The notes beneath the pieces are model-generated. The model searched no databases and was not told where the DNA came from. It was given only the letters and a program-made list of their open reading frames with translations. This document shows, piece by piece, positions 25,841-35,039 of a stretch of 64,000 nt of DNA. Origin of the DNA: Euryhalocaulis sp050486445. Lineage in GTDB: Bacteria > Pseudomonadota > Alphaproteobacteria > Caulobacterales > Maricaulaceae. The translations under genes and the position numbers were made by a program. Numbering within the stretch: position 1 is the stretch's first letter; each line of letters begins with the position of its first letter. The stretch covers positions 1-64,000 of the forward strand of contig JBJHDH010000011.1 in NCBI GenBank assembly GCA_050486445.1, written 5' to 3'.

Positions 25841-27928
25841 ATGCGTCCTGAAATCCTGTTCCCGCTCTTTGCCGGTCTGGAGACGCTGCCGGGCCTCGGG
25901 CCGAAGACCGCGCGTCTGGCCGCGCGCGCGGCCGGCGGCGAGGCGGTGCGCGACCTGCTGTTCCACGCGCCTGTGGGGCTGATCGACCGCGGCGCCCGGC
26001 CGGGCGCGGCGCACGCGCAGAACGGCGAGGTCGCCACATTCGAGGTCACCATCCACCGCCACGAGCCGCCGGACCGTGGCGGGCGCCGCCCCTGGCGGGT
26101 GATGACCAGCGACGAGACAGGCTTTCTGGTTCTGGTCTGGTTCCATGCCCGGCCCGACTGGCTGCGCCGGGAATTGCCGGAAGACGCGCGGCGCATCGTT
26201 TCCGGCCGGGTCGAGCGCTATGGCGACGAGCTGCGGATGCCGCACCCGGACCATATCCTGCCGCCGGAGCGCGCGGCCGAGCTGAAAGCCATCGAACCGG
26301 TCTATCGCATGACCGCCGAGCTTTCGCCCAAGACGCTGCGCAAGGCGGTGGAGGCGGCGGTGGAACGTGCGCCGGACCTGCCTGAATGGCAGGACCCCGC
26401 CATCCTCGCCCGCCACACATGGCCCGGCTGGCGCGAGGCGGTGACCGCCCTGCACACGCCGCATACCGCGGCCGATCTGGAGCCCTCCGCTCCAGCGCGT
26501 GAGCGGCTGGCCTATGACGAATTGCTGGCGCACCAGCTCGCGCTGCGGCTGGCGCGGGCGCAGCGCCGGGCCGCGCCGGGCCGGGCGCTGACCGGAGGCG
26601 ACGCCAGGGTGCGCGCCGTGCTGGACGCCGCGCCCTTCGCCCCGACGGCGTCGCAAACGCAAGCGCTGGAGGAAATCTCCGCCGACATGGCGGCGCCGGC
26701 GCGGATGATGCGGCTGCTGCATGGCGATGTGGGGTCGGGCAAAACGTTTGTGGCGGCGCTGGCCGCCGCGCGCGCCGCAGGCGCAGGCGTGCAGACCGCC
26801 GTGCTGGCCCCCACCGAGATTCTGGCGCGCCAGCACGCGGCCGCTTTTTCCCGCTTCCTTACCCCCGCCGGGCTTGGCGTCGAGGCGCTGACCGGCCGCG
26901 ACAAGGGCAAGCGGCGCGCCGAGATTCTGGCCCGGCTGGAAGCGGGAGAGATCGACGTGCTGTGCGGCACGCACGCGCTGTTTCAGGAGAGCGTGGCGTT
27001 TCACGATCTGGGTCTGGTGGTAGTGGACGAGCAGCACCGCTTCGGCGTCTCCGACCGCGCGCGCATGGCGGCGAAAGGCCCGCGCCCCGATACGCTGGTG
27101 ATGAGCGCCACGCCGATTCCGCGCACGCTCGCACTCTCGATTTACGGTGACCTGGATATTTCAGAGCTGCCCGACAAGCCGGCCGGGCGCAGGCCCATCG
27201 CCACCAGCGCCGCGCCGATGGAGCGGCTGGACGAGGTGACCGAGGCCGTGATCCGCGCCTGTGCGCGCGGCGAGCGGGTCTATTGGGTCTGTCCGCTGGT
27301 GGAGGAATCCGAACTGAGCGACCTGACGGCGGCGGAGGAGCGCCAGCGCCATCTGGCCGCCCGCACCGGGCTTCCCATCGGTCTGGTCCACGGCCGCATG
27401 AAGCCAGCAGAGAAAGAGAAAGCCGCCGAGGCATTCCGCGCCGGCGAGACGCCGATTCTGGTCGCCACCACGGTGATTGAGGTCGGGATCGATTCCCCCG
27501 ACGCCACGGTGATGATCGTGGAGCACGCCGAGCGGTTCGGTCTGGCCCAGCTCCACCAGTTGCGCGGCCGGGTCGGTCGCTCGGACCGGCCTTCGTCCTG
27601 CCTGCTGCTCTATCAGGGGCCGCTGGGCGAAACGGCGCGCGCGCGGCTGGACATCCTGCGCCAGACCCAGGACGGGTTCGTCATCGCCGAGGAAGATTTA
27701 CGCCTGCGCGGTTCCGGCGACCTGCTGGGTCTGAAACAGACCGGCTTTCCGCAATTCCGCATCGCCGACCTGTCACGCCAGACCGATCTGCTGCGCATGG
27801 CGGCGGACGAGGCGCGGCTGATCGCCGGGCGGACGCCGGAACTGGAAGGACCGCGCGGCGAGGCGCTGCGCGTGCTGCTCTATCTGCACGACCGGGATAC
27901 GGGCGTCCGTCTGTTGCGCGGGGGTTAG
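25841..27928 (+). CDS. recG: ATP-dependent DNA helicase RecG
   Basis: RecG remodels stalled replication forks and Holliday junctions. The 695-residue protein has the wedge/OB domain at the N-terminus ('LPGLGPKTARLAARA', 'VATFEVTIHRHE'), Walker A 'GDVGSGKT' near residue 297, 'VVDEQHRFGVSDRARM' as Walker B, 'MSATPIPRTLALSIYGDLDIS', and the helicase C motif with 'RVGRSDRPSSCLLLY'. It reads away from sdhE-mfd and converges with the DUF502 gene, leaving two bases between stops. Confidence 0.97.
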   Translation: MRPEILFPLFAGLETLPGLGPKTARLAARAAGGEAVRDLLFHAPVGLIDRGARPGAAHAQNGEVATFEVTIHRHEPPDRGGRRPWRVMTSDETGFLVLVWFHARPDWLRRELPEDARRIVSGRVERYGDELRMPHPDHILPPERAAELKAIEPVYRMTAELSPKTLRKAVEAAVERAPDLPEWQDPAILARHTWPGWREAVTALHTPHTAADLEPSAPARERLAYDELLAHQLALRLARAQRRAAPGRALTGGDARVRAVLDAAPFAPTASQTQALEEISADMAAPARMMRLLHGDVGSGKTFVAALAAARAAGAGVQTAVLAPTEILARQHAAAFSRFLTPAGLGVEALTGRDKGKRRAEILARLEAGEIDVLCGTHALFQESVAFHDLGLVVVDEQHRFGVSDRARMAAKGPRPDTLVMSATPIPRTLALSIYGDLDISELPDKPAGRRPIATSAAPMERLDEVTEAVIRACARGERVYWVCPLVEESELSDLTAAEERQRHLAARTGLPIGLVHGRMKPAEKEKAAEAFRAGETPILVATTVIEVGIDSPDATVMIVEHAERFGLAQLHQLRGRVGRSDRPSSCLLLYQGPLGETARARLDILRQTQDGFVIAEEDLRLRGSGDLLGLKQTGFPQFRIADLSRQTDLLRMAADEARLIAGRTPELEGPRGEALRVLLYLHDRDTGVRLLRGG

Positions 27929-27930
27929 GG

Positions 27931-28659
27931 CTAGGCTTCCGGCGGCGGCGTTTCCTTGCGCACCGGCGGGGCGCCGTTCACCGCTCCCGGGGCGGCGGGC
28001 TTGGGGAAGTCCTCGCCCGGCAGCATCAGCCCGGCGGACATCACCAGCTTGGCCCCCTCTTCCAGCGTCACGTTCAGCGGCTTGATCCGGTCGCGCCGCT
28101 CATAGATCAGGAAGCCCGAGGTCGGGTTGGGCGTGGTCGGCACAAACACCGCCACCCGCTCATCCCCCAGAAGGTCGGCCAGCGATCCGGTCACCGAGCG
28201 GGCGACAAAGCCCACCGCCCAGACATCGTCGCGCGGCCACTGGATCAGCACCACATCGCGGAAAGAATTCTCCCGCTGGAGCATGATCGAGGAAATGATC
28301 TGCTTGATCGCCCGGTAGATGTTGCGGACCAACGGCACGCGATCAACCAGCCGGTCGCCCCAGCCAAGGGCCGCGCGGCCGGCGATATTGGTCGCGAATG
28401 CGCCCAGCACCGTCAGGAACACGACCGCGAACACCAGACCCAGGCCCGGAATCCCGAACGGCAGATAGGTCTCCGGATTATAGACCGGCGGAATCAGCGG
28501 CTTCACCGTCCGGTCGACAAAGCCGATCAGAGCCAGGACCAGCCACAGGGTCACTGTGATCGGAGCCGCCACCACGATTCCAGCCAATAGATTGTTCCGC
28601 AAGGCGCGCATCAGCTCGCCACGCGGCTTCGGTTCGGTAGTTCCAGGAGTTTTAAACAC
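27931..28659 (-). CDS. DUF502 family membrane protein
   Basis: A 242-residue inner-membrane protein. Two hydrophobic helices ('LLAGIVVAAPITVTLWLVLALIGFV' and 'IPGLGLVFAVVFLTVLGAFAT') precede a conserved soluble region: 'VPLVRNIYRAIKQIISSIM', 'FRDVVLIQWPRDDVWAVGFV', 'VFVPTTPNPTSGFLIYE'. These match DUF502, a family without known activity that is often near recG/sdhE/mfd. The start is a GTG at 28659; an internal ATG at 28611 is possible. The C-terminal tail is proline-rich. Confidence 0.9.
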   Translation of the reverse strand: MFKTPGTTEPKPRGELMRALRNNLLAGIVVAAPITVTLWLVLALIGFVDRTVKPLIPPVYNPETYLPFGIPGLGLVFAVVFLTVLGAFATNIAGRAALGWGDRLVDRVPLVRNIYRAIKQIISSIMLQRENSFRDVVLIQWPRDDVWAVGFVARSVTGSLADLLGDERVAVFVPTTPNPTSGFLIYERRDRIKPLNVTLEEGAKLVMSAGLMLPGEDFPKPAAPGAVNGAPPVRKETPPPEA

Positions 28660-28804
28660 CGAGGGGCCCTTTGCTGCGAATGCCTGTGATACCGCGCCGC
28701 CGGGTTGCGGGAAAGCGCACCCCCTGCCGTGCGGCGATATGGCGGCGCCAAAACCGCCTGTCCGCGCCTTGATGCCGTCACAGCCAGATGGTCAGTTGGC
28801 GCGC

Positions 28805-30022
28805 ATGAACCGCGCGCAGGCCTATATCGTTCCCGTGCTGGCGTTTCTCACGCGCCGCTGGCGCCTGCTTTCCATCGCGGCGGCGCTGGCGCTGACCGCT
28901 TTGCTGTCCATTCTGGTCATCACCCATCGCAATAATCTGTTCGTGCTGCTGAACGATCCGGGCACGCCCTTCCAGATCTGGCAGCCGCCGCCGGCGCCGG
29001 ATTACGCCGAAGCCGACGCCTGGGCGCTGGCGCCTGATCTTTCGGACGATGACGTGGCGGCGGTGTTTTTCATCCACCCGACCACCTATTCGGGCGGCGG
29101 CGACTGGAACGCGCCCATCGACAAGCCGCTGAGCCGCAACACGGTCGACCGGATAATGCTGCCCAATCACGCGGGGCCGTTTATCGCCGCCGGGCCAGTC
29201 TTCGCGCCGCGCTATCGCCAGGCCTCGCTCTACACGCTGCTGACCAATCGCGACGATGCGCGCCGCGCGCGCACCTTCGCCTATCGGGACGTGGCGCGCG
29301 CCTTTGACGCCTTTCTGGAGCGGATCGGCGATGAACGGGCCTTTGTGCTGGCAGGGACCGGCCAGGGCGGGCTGCACGCTATCGGGCTGCTCCGCGACCG
29401 CGTCGCCAGGGATCCGGCGGTGCAAAACCGCATGATCGCCGCCTATATTATCGAGTATCCGGTTCCGGCCGATCTTTATGACAATGCGCTGTCGCCCCTG
29501 ACGCCCTGCCGCGCCGCCGGCGACTTCCGATGCGTCATCAGCTGGGCCTCGGCGCGCGCCAGCGATACGCGGCGCATCCGCCACCTCACCGAGCACCTGA
29601 TGGTCTGGGGCCCCGGCGATATGCGTCCCGTCTCCGGCCGCCGGCTGACCTGCATGAATCCGCTGTTGTGGAATCTGAGCGAAGACTTTGCTCCGGCGCG
29701 CCTCAATCGCGGCGCAGTGGCGGCCGAAGGCCTGGAGTCCGGCGTGATGCCCAGCCCCGCCCCGGGCCAGACCAGCGCCCAGTGCCAGGACGGCGTTCTG
29801 CTGATCGAAGATGCGGCCTCGCGACGGTTCCGGCCGCCTCTGGCGCTGGTCCAGCGTTATCGTGTTCAGCCTTACAATCTTTTTTACGAAGACATTCGCG
29901 CCAATCTCGCGGTCCGCACCCAGGCCGCACTGGCCCGCATGGCGGATGACGCACGCTACGCCGCGCCGATCGAACAGGAAGTCATTTTCGGCGCTGCGCC
30001 CATCCACCGCGTCCCTGACTAG
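28805..30022 (+). CDS. DUF3089 alpha/beta-hydrolase-like protein with altered nucleophile elbow
   Basis: A 405-residue protein with an N-terminal membrane anchor (about 18-40) and a DUF3089 domain: 'VAAVFFIHPTTYSGGGDWNAP', 'FAPRYRQASLYTLLT', 'AFDAFLERIGDERAFVLAG'. DUF3089 proteins are alpha/beta hydrolases whose nucleophile usually sits in a G-H-S-Q-G elbow. Here the segment is G-T-G-Q-G-G (184-189), with glycine where the serine should be, so the catalytic serine appears lost. No frame error is visible nearby. The ATG at 28805 gives the membrane anchor; no strong ribosome site marks it. Confidence 0.82.
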   Translation: MNRAQAYIVPVLAFLTRRWRLLSIAAALALTALLSILVITHRNNLFVLLNDPGTPFQIWQPPPAPDYAEADAWALAPDLSDDDVAAVFFIHPTTYSGGGDWNAPIDKPLSRNTVDRIMLPNHAGPFIAAGPVFAPRYRQASLYTLLTNRDDARRARTFAYRDVARAFDAFLERIGDERAFVLAGTGQGGLHAIGLLRDRVARDPAVQNRMIAAYIIEYPVPADLYDNALSPLTPCRAAGDFRCVISWASARASDTRRIRHLTEHLMVWGPGDMRPVSGRRLTCMNPLLWNLSEDFAPARLNRGAVAAEGLESGVMPSPAPGQTSAQCQDGVLLIEDAASRRFRPPLALVQRYRVQPYNLFYEDIRANLAVRTQAALARMADDARYAAPIEQEVIFGAAPIHRVPD

Positions 30023-30038
30023 GCTGTATTGCAAAACA

Positions 30039-30063
30039 AAAGACCGGCGCGAGGCCGGTCTTT
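30039..30063. terminator. bidirectional intrinsic terminator
   Basis: AAAGACCGGC (30039-30048) and GCCGGTCTTT (30054-30063) form a perfect 10 bp stem with a GCGAG loop. A-rich upstream and T-rich downstream flanks make it work in both directions, between the convergent genes ending at 30022 and 30093. Confidence 0.85.
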
Positions 30064-30092
30064 CGCATATCCGTCTTTATATCTCGCCGGTA

Positions 30093-30335
30093 TCAGCAGG
30101 TGCGGTCTTCGCGGCATCCGACGATTGCCCCCGCGGCCGCGCCAACACCGGCGCCAACGGCGGCGCCTTCGACAACACCAACGCCGCCTGAAAGAATGCC
30201 GACACCCGCGCCCGCTGCGGCGCCGACGCCCGCTCCGGTCAACGCCCTGTTCTGCGTATGCGCCGAACAGGCGCCAAGACCGAGCGCCAGCGTGCCCGCG
30301 GCGGCATAAGCGACGAATTTTGATCTTCCATGCAT
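30093..30335 (-). CDS. glycine-zipper outer-membrane lipoprotein
   Basis: An 80-residue lipoprotein. The signal peptide ends in the lipobox L-G-A-C at Cys23. The mature part is almost wholly a glycine zipper ('GAGVGAAAGAGVGILSGGVGVVEGAAVGAGVGAAAGAIVG'), as in small envelope proteins of the YMGG/OsmB type. GGGAGAAAG stands before the ATG at 30335. Function is probably structural or stress-related in the envelope. Confidence 0.85.
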   Translation of the reverse strand: MHGRSKFVAYAAAGTLALGLGACSAHTQNRALTGAGVGAAAGAGVGILSGGVGVVEGAAVGAGVGAAAGAIVGCREDRTC

Positions 30336-30536
30336 CGTCTTTCTCCCTGACTGCACACAGCAGTTCAATGATCGTCTGAAGCAACGCGCGCGCTGCGGTT
30401 GCGTTCCCGCATCGCCGCGCCAACGCTGAATCCCGGCATTTTTTTACGTTTTTCGGCCGCCGGCCCCATGTTTCCATTATCGGGGCAACACTTTCGTAAA
30501 CCGTTTGGGGCAATTTCCCCCCCGGGAGAGGGGTAA

Positions 30537-32486
30537 ATGCGCGTCGACTCGGCGGAATTGCAACGAATCGTTGATTTGGCGTCTCCCGGCCTGTTCGCGG
30601 CCGGTGAAGACGGCGCCATTCTTTATGCCAATCCCGGCTTCGCCTCATTACTGGGATATCGCAGCGCCGACGAGTTCGTGGCGGTTTCCGGCGGACTTGC
30701 GGCCTGTTTTGCCGAACCCGGGCAGTGGCGCGCACTGGCGGATCAGATAGACCGCGAAGGCGCCGTGGAGGGGGCGATCCGCCGCTTCCTGCGCAAGGAT
30801 GGCGCGGAGATCGCCCTTTCCTTTTCCTGCCGCCGCGCCAATGAAGATTCCGGACCCCGCTATGCCGGTTCTGTTACGGATGTCACGGCGCTGGCCGGAG
30901 ATACATCCGAGCAGCACTATCGGGAAATCTATTCCAGTGCGCCCGTTGGAATCTATCGCATCTCGCCCGAAGGACGCGCGATCAGCGCCAACGCCGCTTT
31001 CTTTTCCATGTTCGGATTTTCCACCGAGACCGGCCTGCGCGCCGGCTTCAACGCCGATACGATCTATGCCGAATCTGGACAGCGCACCGAACTCTTGCGG
31101 CAACTGGACATCCACGGCTACGTCGAGGGATTTGAATCCGAGCTTGCCGTGACGGGTGAAGGCCGCCGCCGCTGGGTCAGCGAAACGGCGCGCGCGGTGC
31201 GCGGCGAGGACGGCCGGGTCGCCTATTATGAAGGCGTTATGGAAGACATCACCGCGCGCAAGGAGGCCGCCGCGCTACGCCGCATCGCCGAACAGGCCGA
31301 ACGCGCCAATCGCATCAAGTCCGAATTCCTCGCCTCCATGAGCCATGAGCTGCGTACGCCCCTGAACGGGGTGATCGGCGCCGCGCATGTGCTGAAGCGC
31401 AGCGTGGCTGAGGAAAAGGATCGTCAGCTTGCGCAGCTGATTGTCACTTCGGGCGAAAGCCTGCTTACCATCCTCAACGACATTCTCGACCTCGCCAAGG
31501 TTGAGGCCGGCCGGCTGGAGCTGGAGATCGACACATTCGACCCGCACCAGATGGTGGAAGAGACGCTGCAACACTGGCGCCCGCTGGCCTCTGAAAAGCG
31601 GCTGGAGCTGAAAACCGAGATCGGCGCCGCTGTGCCAGGCAGGCTGCGCGGCGACTCCCGCCGTATCCGCCAGGTGATGAGCAATTACATTTCCAACGCG
31701 CTGAAATTCACCGAGAACGGATCCATCACTGTCTGTCTCACCGCCCGGCCGGACGGCGCCTGCACGCGGCTGTGCGTCGAGGTGCGCGACAGCGGCGTTG
31801 GCATCCCGGAGGACGGCCGCGCGCGCGTTTTCGACAAATTCTTCCAGCTCAAGGAAATTTCCCGCAACAAGGGCGGCACGGGTCTGGGCCTGGCGATTTG
31901 CCGTGAGTTTGCCGCGCTGATGGGGGGCGAGGTCGGCTGCGACGTGGCGCCGGAAGGCGGCGCCTGTTTCTGGCTTTCCGTGCCGCTGCATGTTCCGGAT
32001 GAAGCCGCGCGGGAAGAGACCGAGGAAGAGAACGATGTCGTCAGCCTGCACGGGCTGAAAATTCTCGCCGCCGAGGACAACGCCATCAATCGCCGGGTGC
32101 TCAGCGCTTTGCTGGAAAATTTTGACTGCACGCCAATCTTCGCCGAAGACGGCCGTCAGGCGCTGGACGCGCTGATGGCCGGGCGGTTCGACGTGATCCT
32201 GATGGATATCCAGATGCCGGAAATGGACGGCATCGAAGTGGTGAAACGCTTCCGCCAATACGAGACGGAGACGGGAGCGCCGCGCACGCCCGTAATCGCG
32301 CTGACCGCGAACGCCATGGAAGGCGACCGCGAAGCCTATCTGGAAGCGGGCATGGACGATTTCGTCGCCAAACCCATCGACCCTGCCCTGCTGTTGCAGA
32401 CCATCGCCAGCGTTCATGTCCATCTTGGCGGCGGCGTTATCACTGGCGGCGCGCCGGCGCAGGTCTCTGCCGCGGACGCGGCCTGA
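30537..32486 (+). CDS. hybrid sensor histidine kinase (PAS-PAS-HisKA-HATPase-REC)
   Basis: A 649-residue soluble kinase with no transmembrane segment. PAS domains lie at about 5-118 and 125-240, a short coiled coil at 241-262, HisKA with the phospho-His270 in 'SHELRTP', HATPase with 'SNALKF', 'DSGVGIP' (419-424) and 'GGTGLGL' (446-452), and a receiver domain with the phospho-acceptor Asp557 in 'LMDIQMPEMDG'. Output must pass to an Hpt protein; two orphan Hpt proteins are encoded in this window. No response regulator is adjacent. GAGAGGGG lies just before the ATG. The signal sensed is unknown. Confidence 0.93.
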   Translation: MRVDSAELQRIVDLASPGLFAAGEDGAILYANPGFASLLGYRSADEFVAVSGGLAACFAEPGQWRALADQIDREGAVEGAIRRFLRKDGAEIALSFSCRRANEDSGPRYAGSVTDVTALAGDTSEQHYREIYSSAPVGIYRISPEGRAISANAAFFSMFGFSTETGLRAGFNADTIYAESGQRTELLRQLDIHGYVEGFESELAVTGEGRRRWVSETARAVRGEDGRVAYYEGVMEDITARKEAAALRRIAEQAERANRIKSEFLASMSHELRTPLNGVIGAAHVLKRSVAEEKDRQLAQLIVTSGESLLTILNDILDLAKVEAGRLELEIDTFDPHQMVEETLQHWRPLASEKRLELKTEIGAAVPGRLRGDSRRIRQVMSNYISNALKFTENGSITVCLTARPDGACTRLCVEVRDSGVGIPEDGRARVFDKFFQLKEISRNKGGTGLGLAICREFAALMGGEVGCDVAPEGGACFWLSVPLHVPDEAAREETEEENDVVSLHGLKILAAEDNAINRRVLSALLENFDCTPIFAEDGRQALDALMAGRFDVILMDIQMPEMDGIEVVKRFRQYETETGAPRTPVIALTANAMEGDREAYLEAGMDDFVAKPIDPALLLQTIASVHVHLGGGVITGGAPAQVSAADAA

Positions 32487-32507
32487 CCGCACTCAGGATA
32501 TACAGGT

Positions 32508-35039
32508 TTATTCTGCACCCATCGCTTTCATGGCGGCGGCTGTGATTGACTGGCGCAGGCCGGGCATCTCTGCCCATGGGTCGGCTTTCATCTTCGCCAG
32601 CCGCTTCTCCATGCTCCCCAAGGTCCATGCGGCGGGGCTTTTCAGCGTATCCAGCTCGTCCCATGACAGCGGCGCCCCGACCGGCGCGCCTGCTCGCGCG
32701 CGTGTGGAGTATGGCGCAATCGCCGTGTTCATCCGGTCGTTGCGCAGATAATCGACGAAGATGCGGCCGCTCCGCCGTTTCTTCGCCATGTTTGCGACAT
32801 AGCGCGCCGGGTCGGCCTCCTCCATACGCTCCGCCACAGCACGGGCGAACGCCTTCACCTCTTTCCATTCGCGCCTTCGCGTAAGCGGTGCAACAACATG
32901 CAGCCCCTTGCCGCCCGTGGCTTTCAGGAACGAGGTCAGCCCCACAGACTCCAGCACGCCCCGCACCTCACGCGCAGCCTGCTTCACCGCCGCAAAATCC
33001 ACATCCGGGCCCGGATCGAGATCGAAGATCATCGTATCGGGCCGCTCCAGATCGTCGATGCGCGCGCCCCAGGGATGCAGCTCCAGCGCGCCGATCTGCG
33101 CCGCGGCGACCAGCGCCGCCGGAGTCTGGAACAGCAGATAATCGCCCTCACCTTCCCGCTCAGGCACGGTGACGCGACCGATCTGCTCCGGCGCCCCGGC
33201 CCAGATATGGCGCTGATAGAAGCACTCGCCGCCCTGCCCCTCCGGACAGCGCAGGATGCTGACCGGCCGGTCCTTCAGGAAGGGCAGAATACGATCCGCC
33301 ACCGCCAGATAATATTCGGCCAGGCGCCGCTTGGTGATTCCCTGATCGGGCCACAGCACGCGATCGGGGTGCGTAAGGCGCACGCCCGCGAGCGTGGCGG
33401 CGTCATCGCCGGACCTGGCCTTTGAGCCAGGCTTCGCCACGGCGCCGCCCTTGGCTTTTGTTTCCGCCGGCGGCGGCTTCGGAGTCTCCCGCACAATATC
33501 CTCCGGCTTTTTATCCTCGCGCAGCGCCACGAAGGAAGGATGACGCAGCCGTCCGTCCTGCGTCCACTCCAAAAACTGCACCTCCACCACATGCTCCGGC
33601 CGTGCGAACACGGCGCCGCGCGCCATGGCGCGGGGAATATCGCCAAATGGATTGGGCGCGCAGGTGGCGTCCAGACGCCGCTTCCATTCCCGTGTCTGCG
33701 CCGCGCTGAATCCCGTTCCAACGCGCCCGGAATAATGCAGCGCATCACCTTCCCACACGCCGAGCAGCAGCGAGGCGACGCCCCGCGGATTTTTTTCCGA
33801 TGGCGAATAACCGCCGACAACGAATTCCTGCCGCCGGATGCATTTTGTCTTCAGCCATGTCCGGCTGCGCGCGGACACATAGCGGGCGTCCGCCTTTTTC
33901 GAGATAATCCCTTCCAGCCCCGCCTTGCAGGCCTGTTCGTGAAAGGCCGCGCCGCGCCCCGCGACATGATCGCTGTAGCGCACCTGACCGATAATATCCG
34001 GGCCGCCGAACAGGGCGCGCAGCATCTCCTTCCGCTCCACGAGCGGGCGCCGCACCAGGCTTCGTCCGTCCAGCTTCAGAATATCGAACAGGAAGAGAGT
34101 CAGCGGCTGCGGCCCGCCGCCCAGCGTATCTTTCAGCAGTTTGAAATCCGTTCGGCCTTCGGAATCCACCACGCAGATCTCGCCGTCGAGCAAAGCGGAC
34201 TTTACGCCAAGGCGTTCCAGATCGGGGACCAGCGTGCGGAATTTTTCCGTCCAGTCCTTGCCGGAACGGGTGAAGATGCGCGCACCGCCTTTCCCAAGCG
34301 CGCAAATCGCCCGATAGCCATCGAACTTGATCTCGTGCAGCCAGCCGTCACCCTCCGGCGCATCGCTCACAAGCGTGGCAAGCTGGGGCGCGGCGAAGGC
34401 CGGCCGCGCCAGCGTTCGCTTTACGGACGCTGTTTTGGCCGCGGGCGCCTTCACGTCCGCCCCCGCCGCGATGTCCTGCATGCCGCGGCCGGTCTTCACA
34501 CTGACATCCAGCTCGGCGACCGGGCCAACGGCGTCACGCGCCGCCTTGTCGCGCTCCTTGATGAGCAGCCAGTTCTCCCGCCCCCGCTCCTCGTTCATGC
34601 GAACCAGAACCCAGTCGCCGGAAAGACGCTCGCCATACAGGGTGAATTTCAGCTCGCCCTTTTCCAGCCCCGCATCGACATCCCCGCGCGGCGTCCAGCG
34701 TCCGCGATCCCACAGCATGACCGTGCCGCCGCCATACTCGCCCTTGGGGATCACGCCTTCAAAATCGCCATAGGTGACGGGGTGATCCTCTGTCCGCACA
34801 GCCAGGCGCCGGTCTTTCGGATTCAGCGACGGTCCCTTGGGCGCGGCCCAGGAGAGCAGCACGCCATCATGCTCCAGCCGGAAGTCGTAATGCAGACGCC
34901 GGGCGGCGTGCTTCTGGATCAGATAGGCGCGGCCGTTCTCTTTACCGGCTTCGCCGCGCGGTTCCTGCGTGCGGGTGAAATCCCGTTTGGCGTTATAGGT
35001 TTTCAGCGAGCGCCGCTTTTCGCGGGGCGCGGCGGGCAT
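32508..35039 (-). CDS. ligD: multifunctional DNA ligase D (NHEJ)
   Basis: LigD repairs double-strand breaks with Ku. The 843-residue protein has a 3'-phosphoesterase domain (about 30-160, 'YLIQKHAARRLHYDFRLEHDGVLLSWAAPKGPS'), an ATP-dependent ligase domain with the adenylated Lys238 in 'EIKFDGYRAI', and a C-terminal primase/polymerase domain (about 555-843) with 'FDLDPGPDVDF', whose two Asp bind metal. The PE-LIG-POL order is that of Pseudomonas-type LigD. Its ATG directly follows the ku stop (TAGATG), so both are co-expressed. Confidence 0.96.
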   Translation of the reverse strand: MPAAPREKRRSLKTYNAKRDFTRTQEPRGEAGKENGRAYLIQKHAARRLHYDFRLEHDGVLLSWAAPKGPSLNPKDRRLAVRTEDHPVTYGDFEGVIPKGEYGGGTVMLWDRGRWTPRGDVDAGLEKGELKFTLYGERLSGDWVLVRMNEERGRENWLLIKERDKAARDAVGPVAELDVSVKTGRGMQDIAAGADVKAPAAKTASVKRTLARPAFAAPQLATLVSDAPEGDGWLHEIKFDGYRAICALGKGGARIFTRSGKDWTEKFRTLVPDLERLGVKSALLDGEICVVDSEGRTDFKLLKDTLGGGPQPLTLFLFDILKLDGRSLVRRPLVERKEMLRALFGGPDIIGQVRYSDHVAGRGAAFHEQACKAGLEGIISKKADARYVSARSRTWLKTKCIRRQEFVVGGYSPSEKNPRGVASLLLGVWEGDALHYSGRVGTGFSAAQTREWKRRLDATCAPNPFGDIPRAMARGAVFARPEHVVEVQFLEWTQDGRLRHPSFVALREDKKPEDIVRETPKPPPAETKAKGGAVAKPGSKARSGDDAATLAGVRLTHPDRVLWPDQGITKRRLAEYYLAVADRILPFLKDRPVSILRCPEGQGGECFYQRHIWAGAPEQIGRVTVPEREGEGDYLLFQTPAALVAAAQIGALELHPWGARIDDLERPDTMIFDLDPGPDVDFAAVKQAAREVRGVLESVGLTSFLKATGGKGLHVVAPLTRRREWKEVKAFARAVAERMEEADPARYVANMAKKRRSGRIFVDYLRNDRMNTAIAPYSTRARAGAPVGAPLSWDELDTLKSPAAWTLGSMEKRLAKMKADPWAEMPGLRQSITAAAMKAMGAE

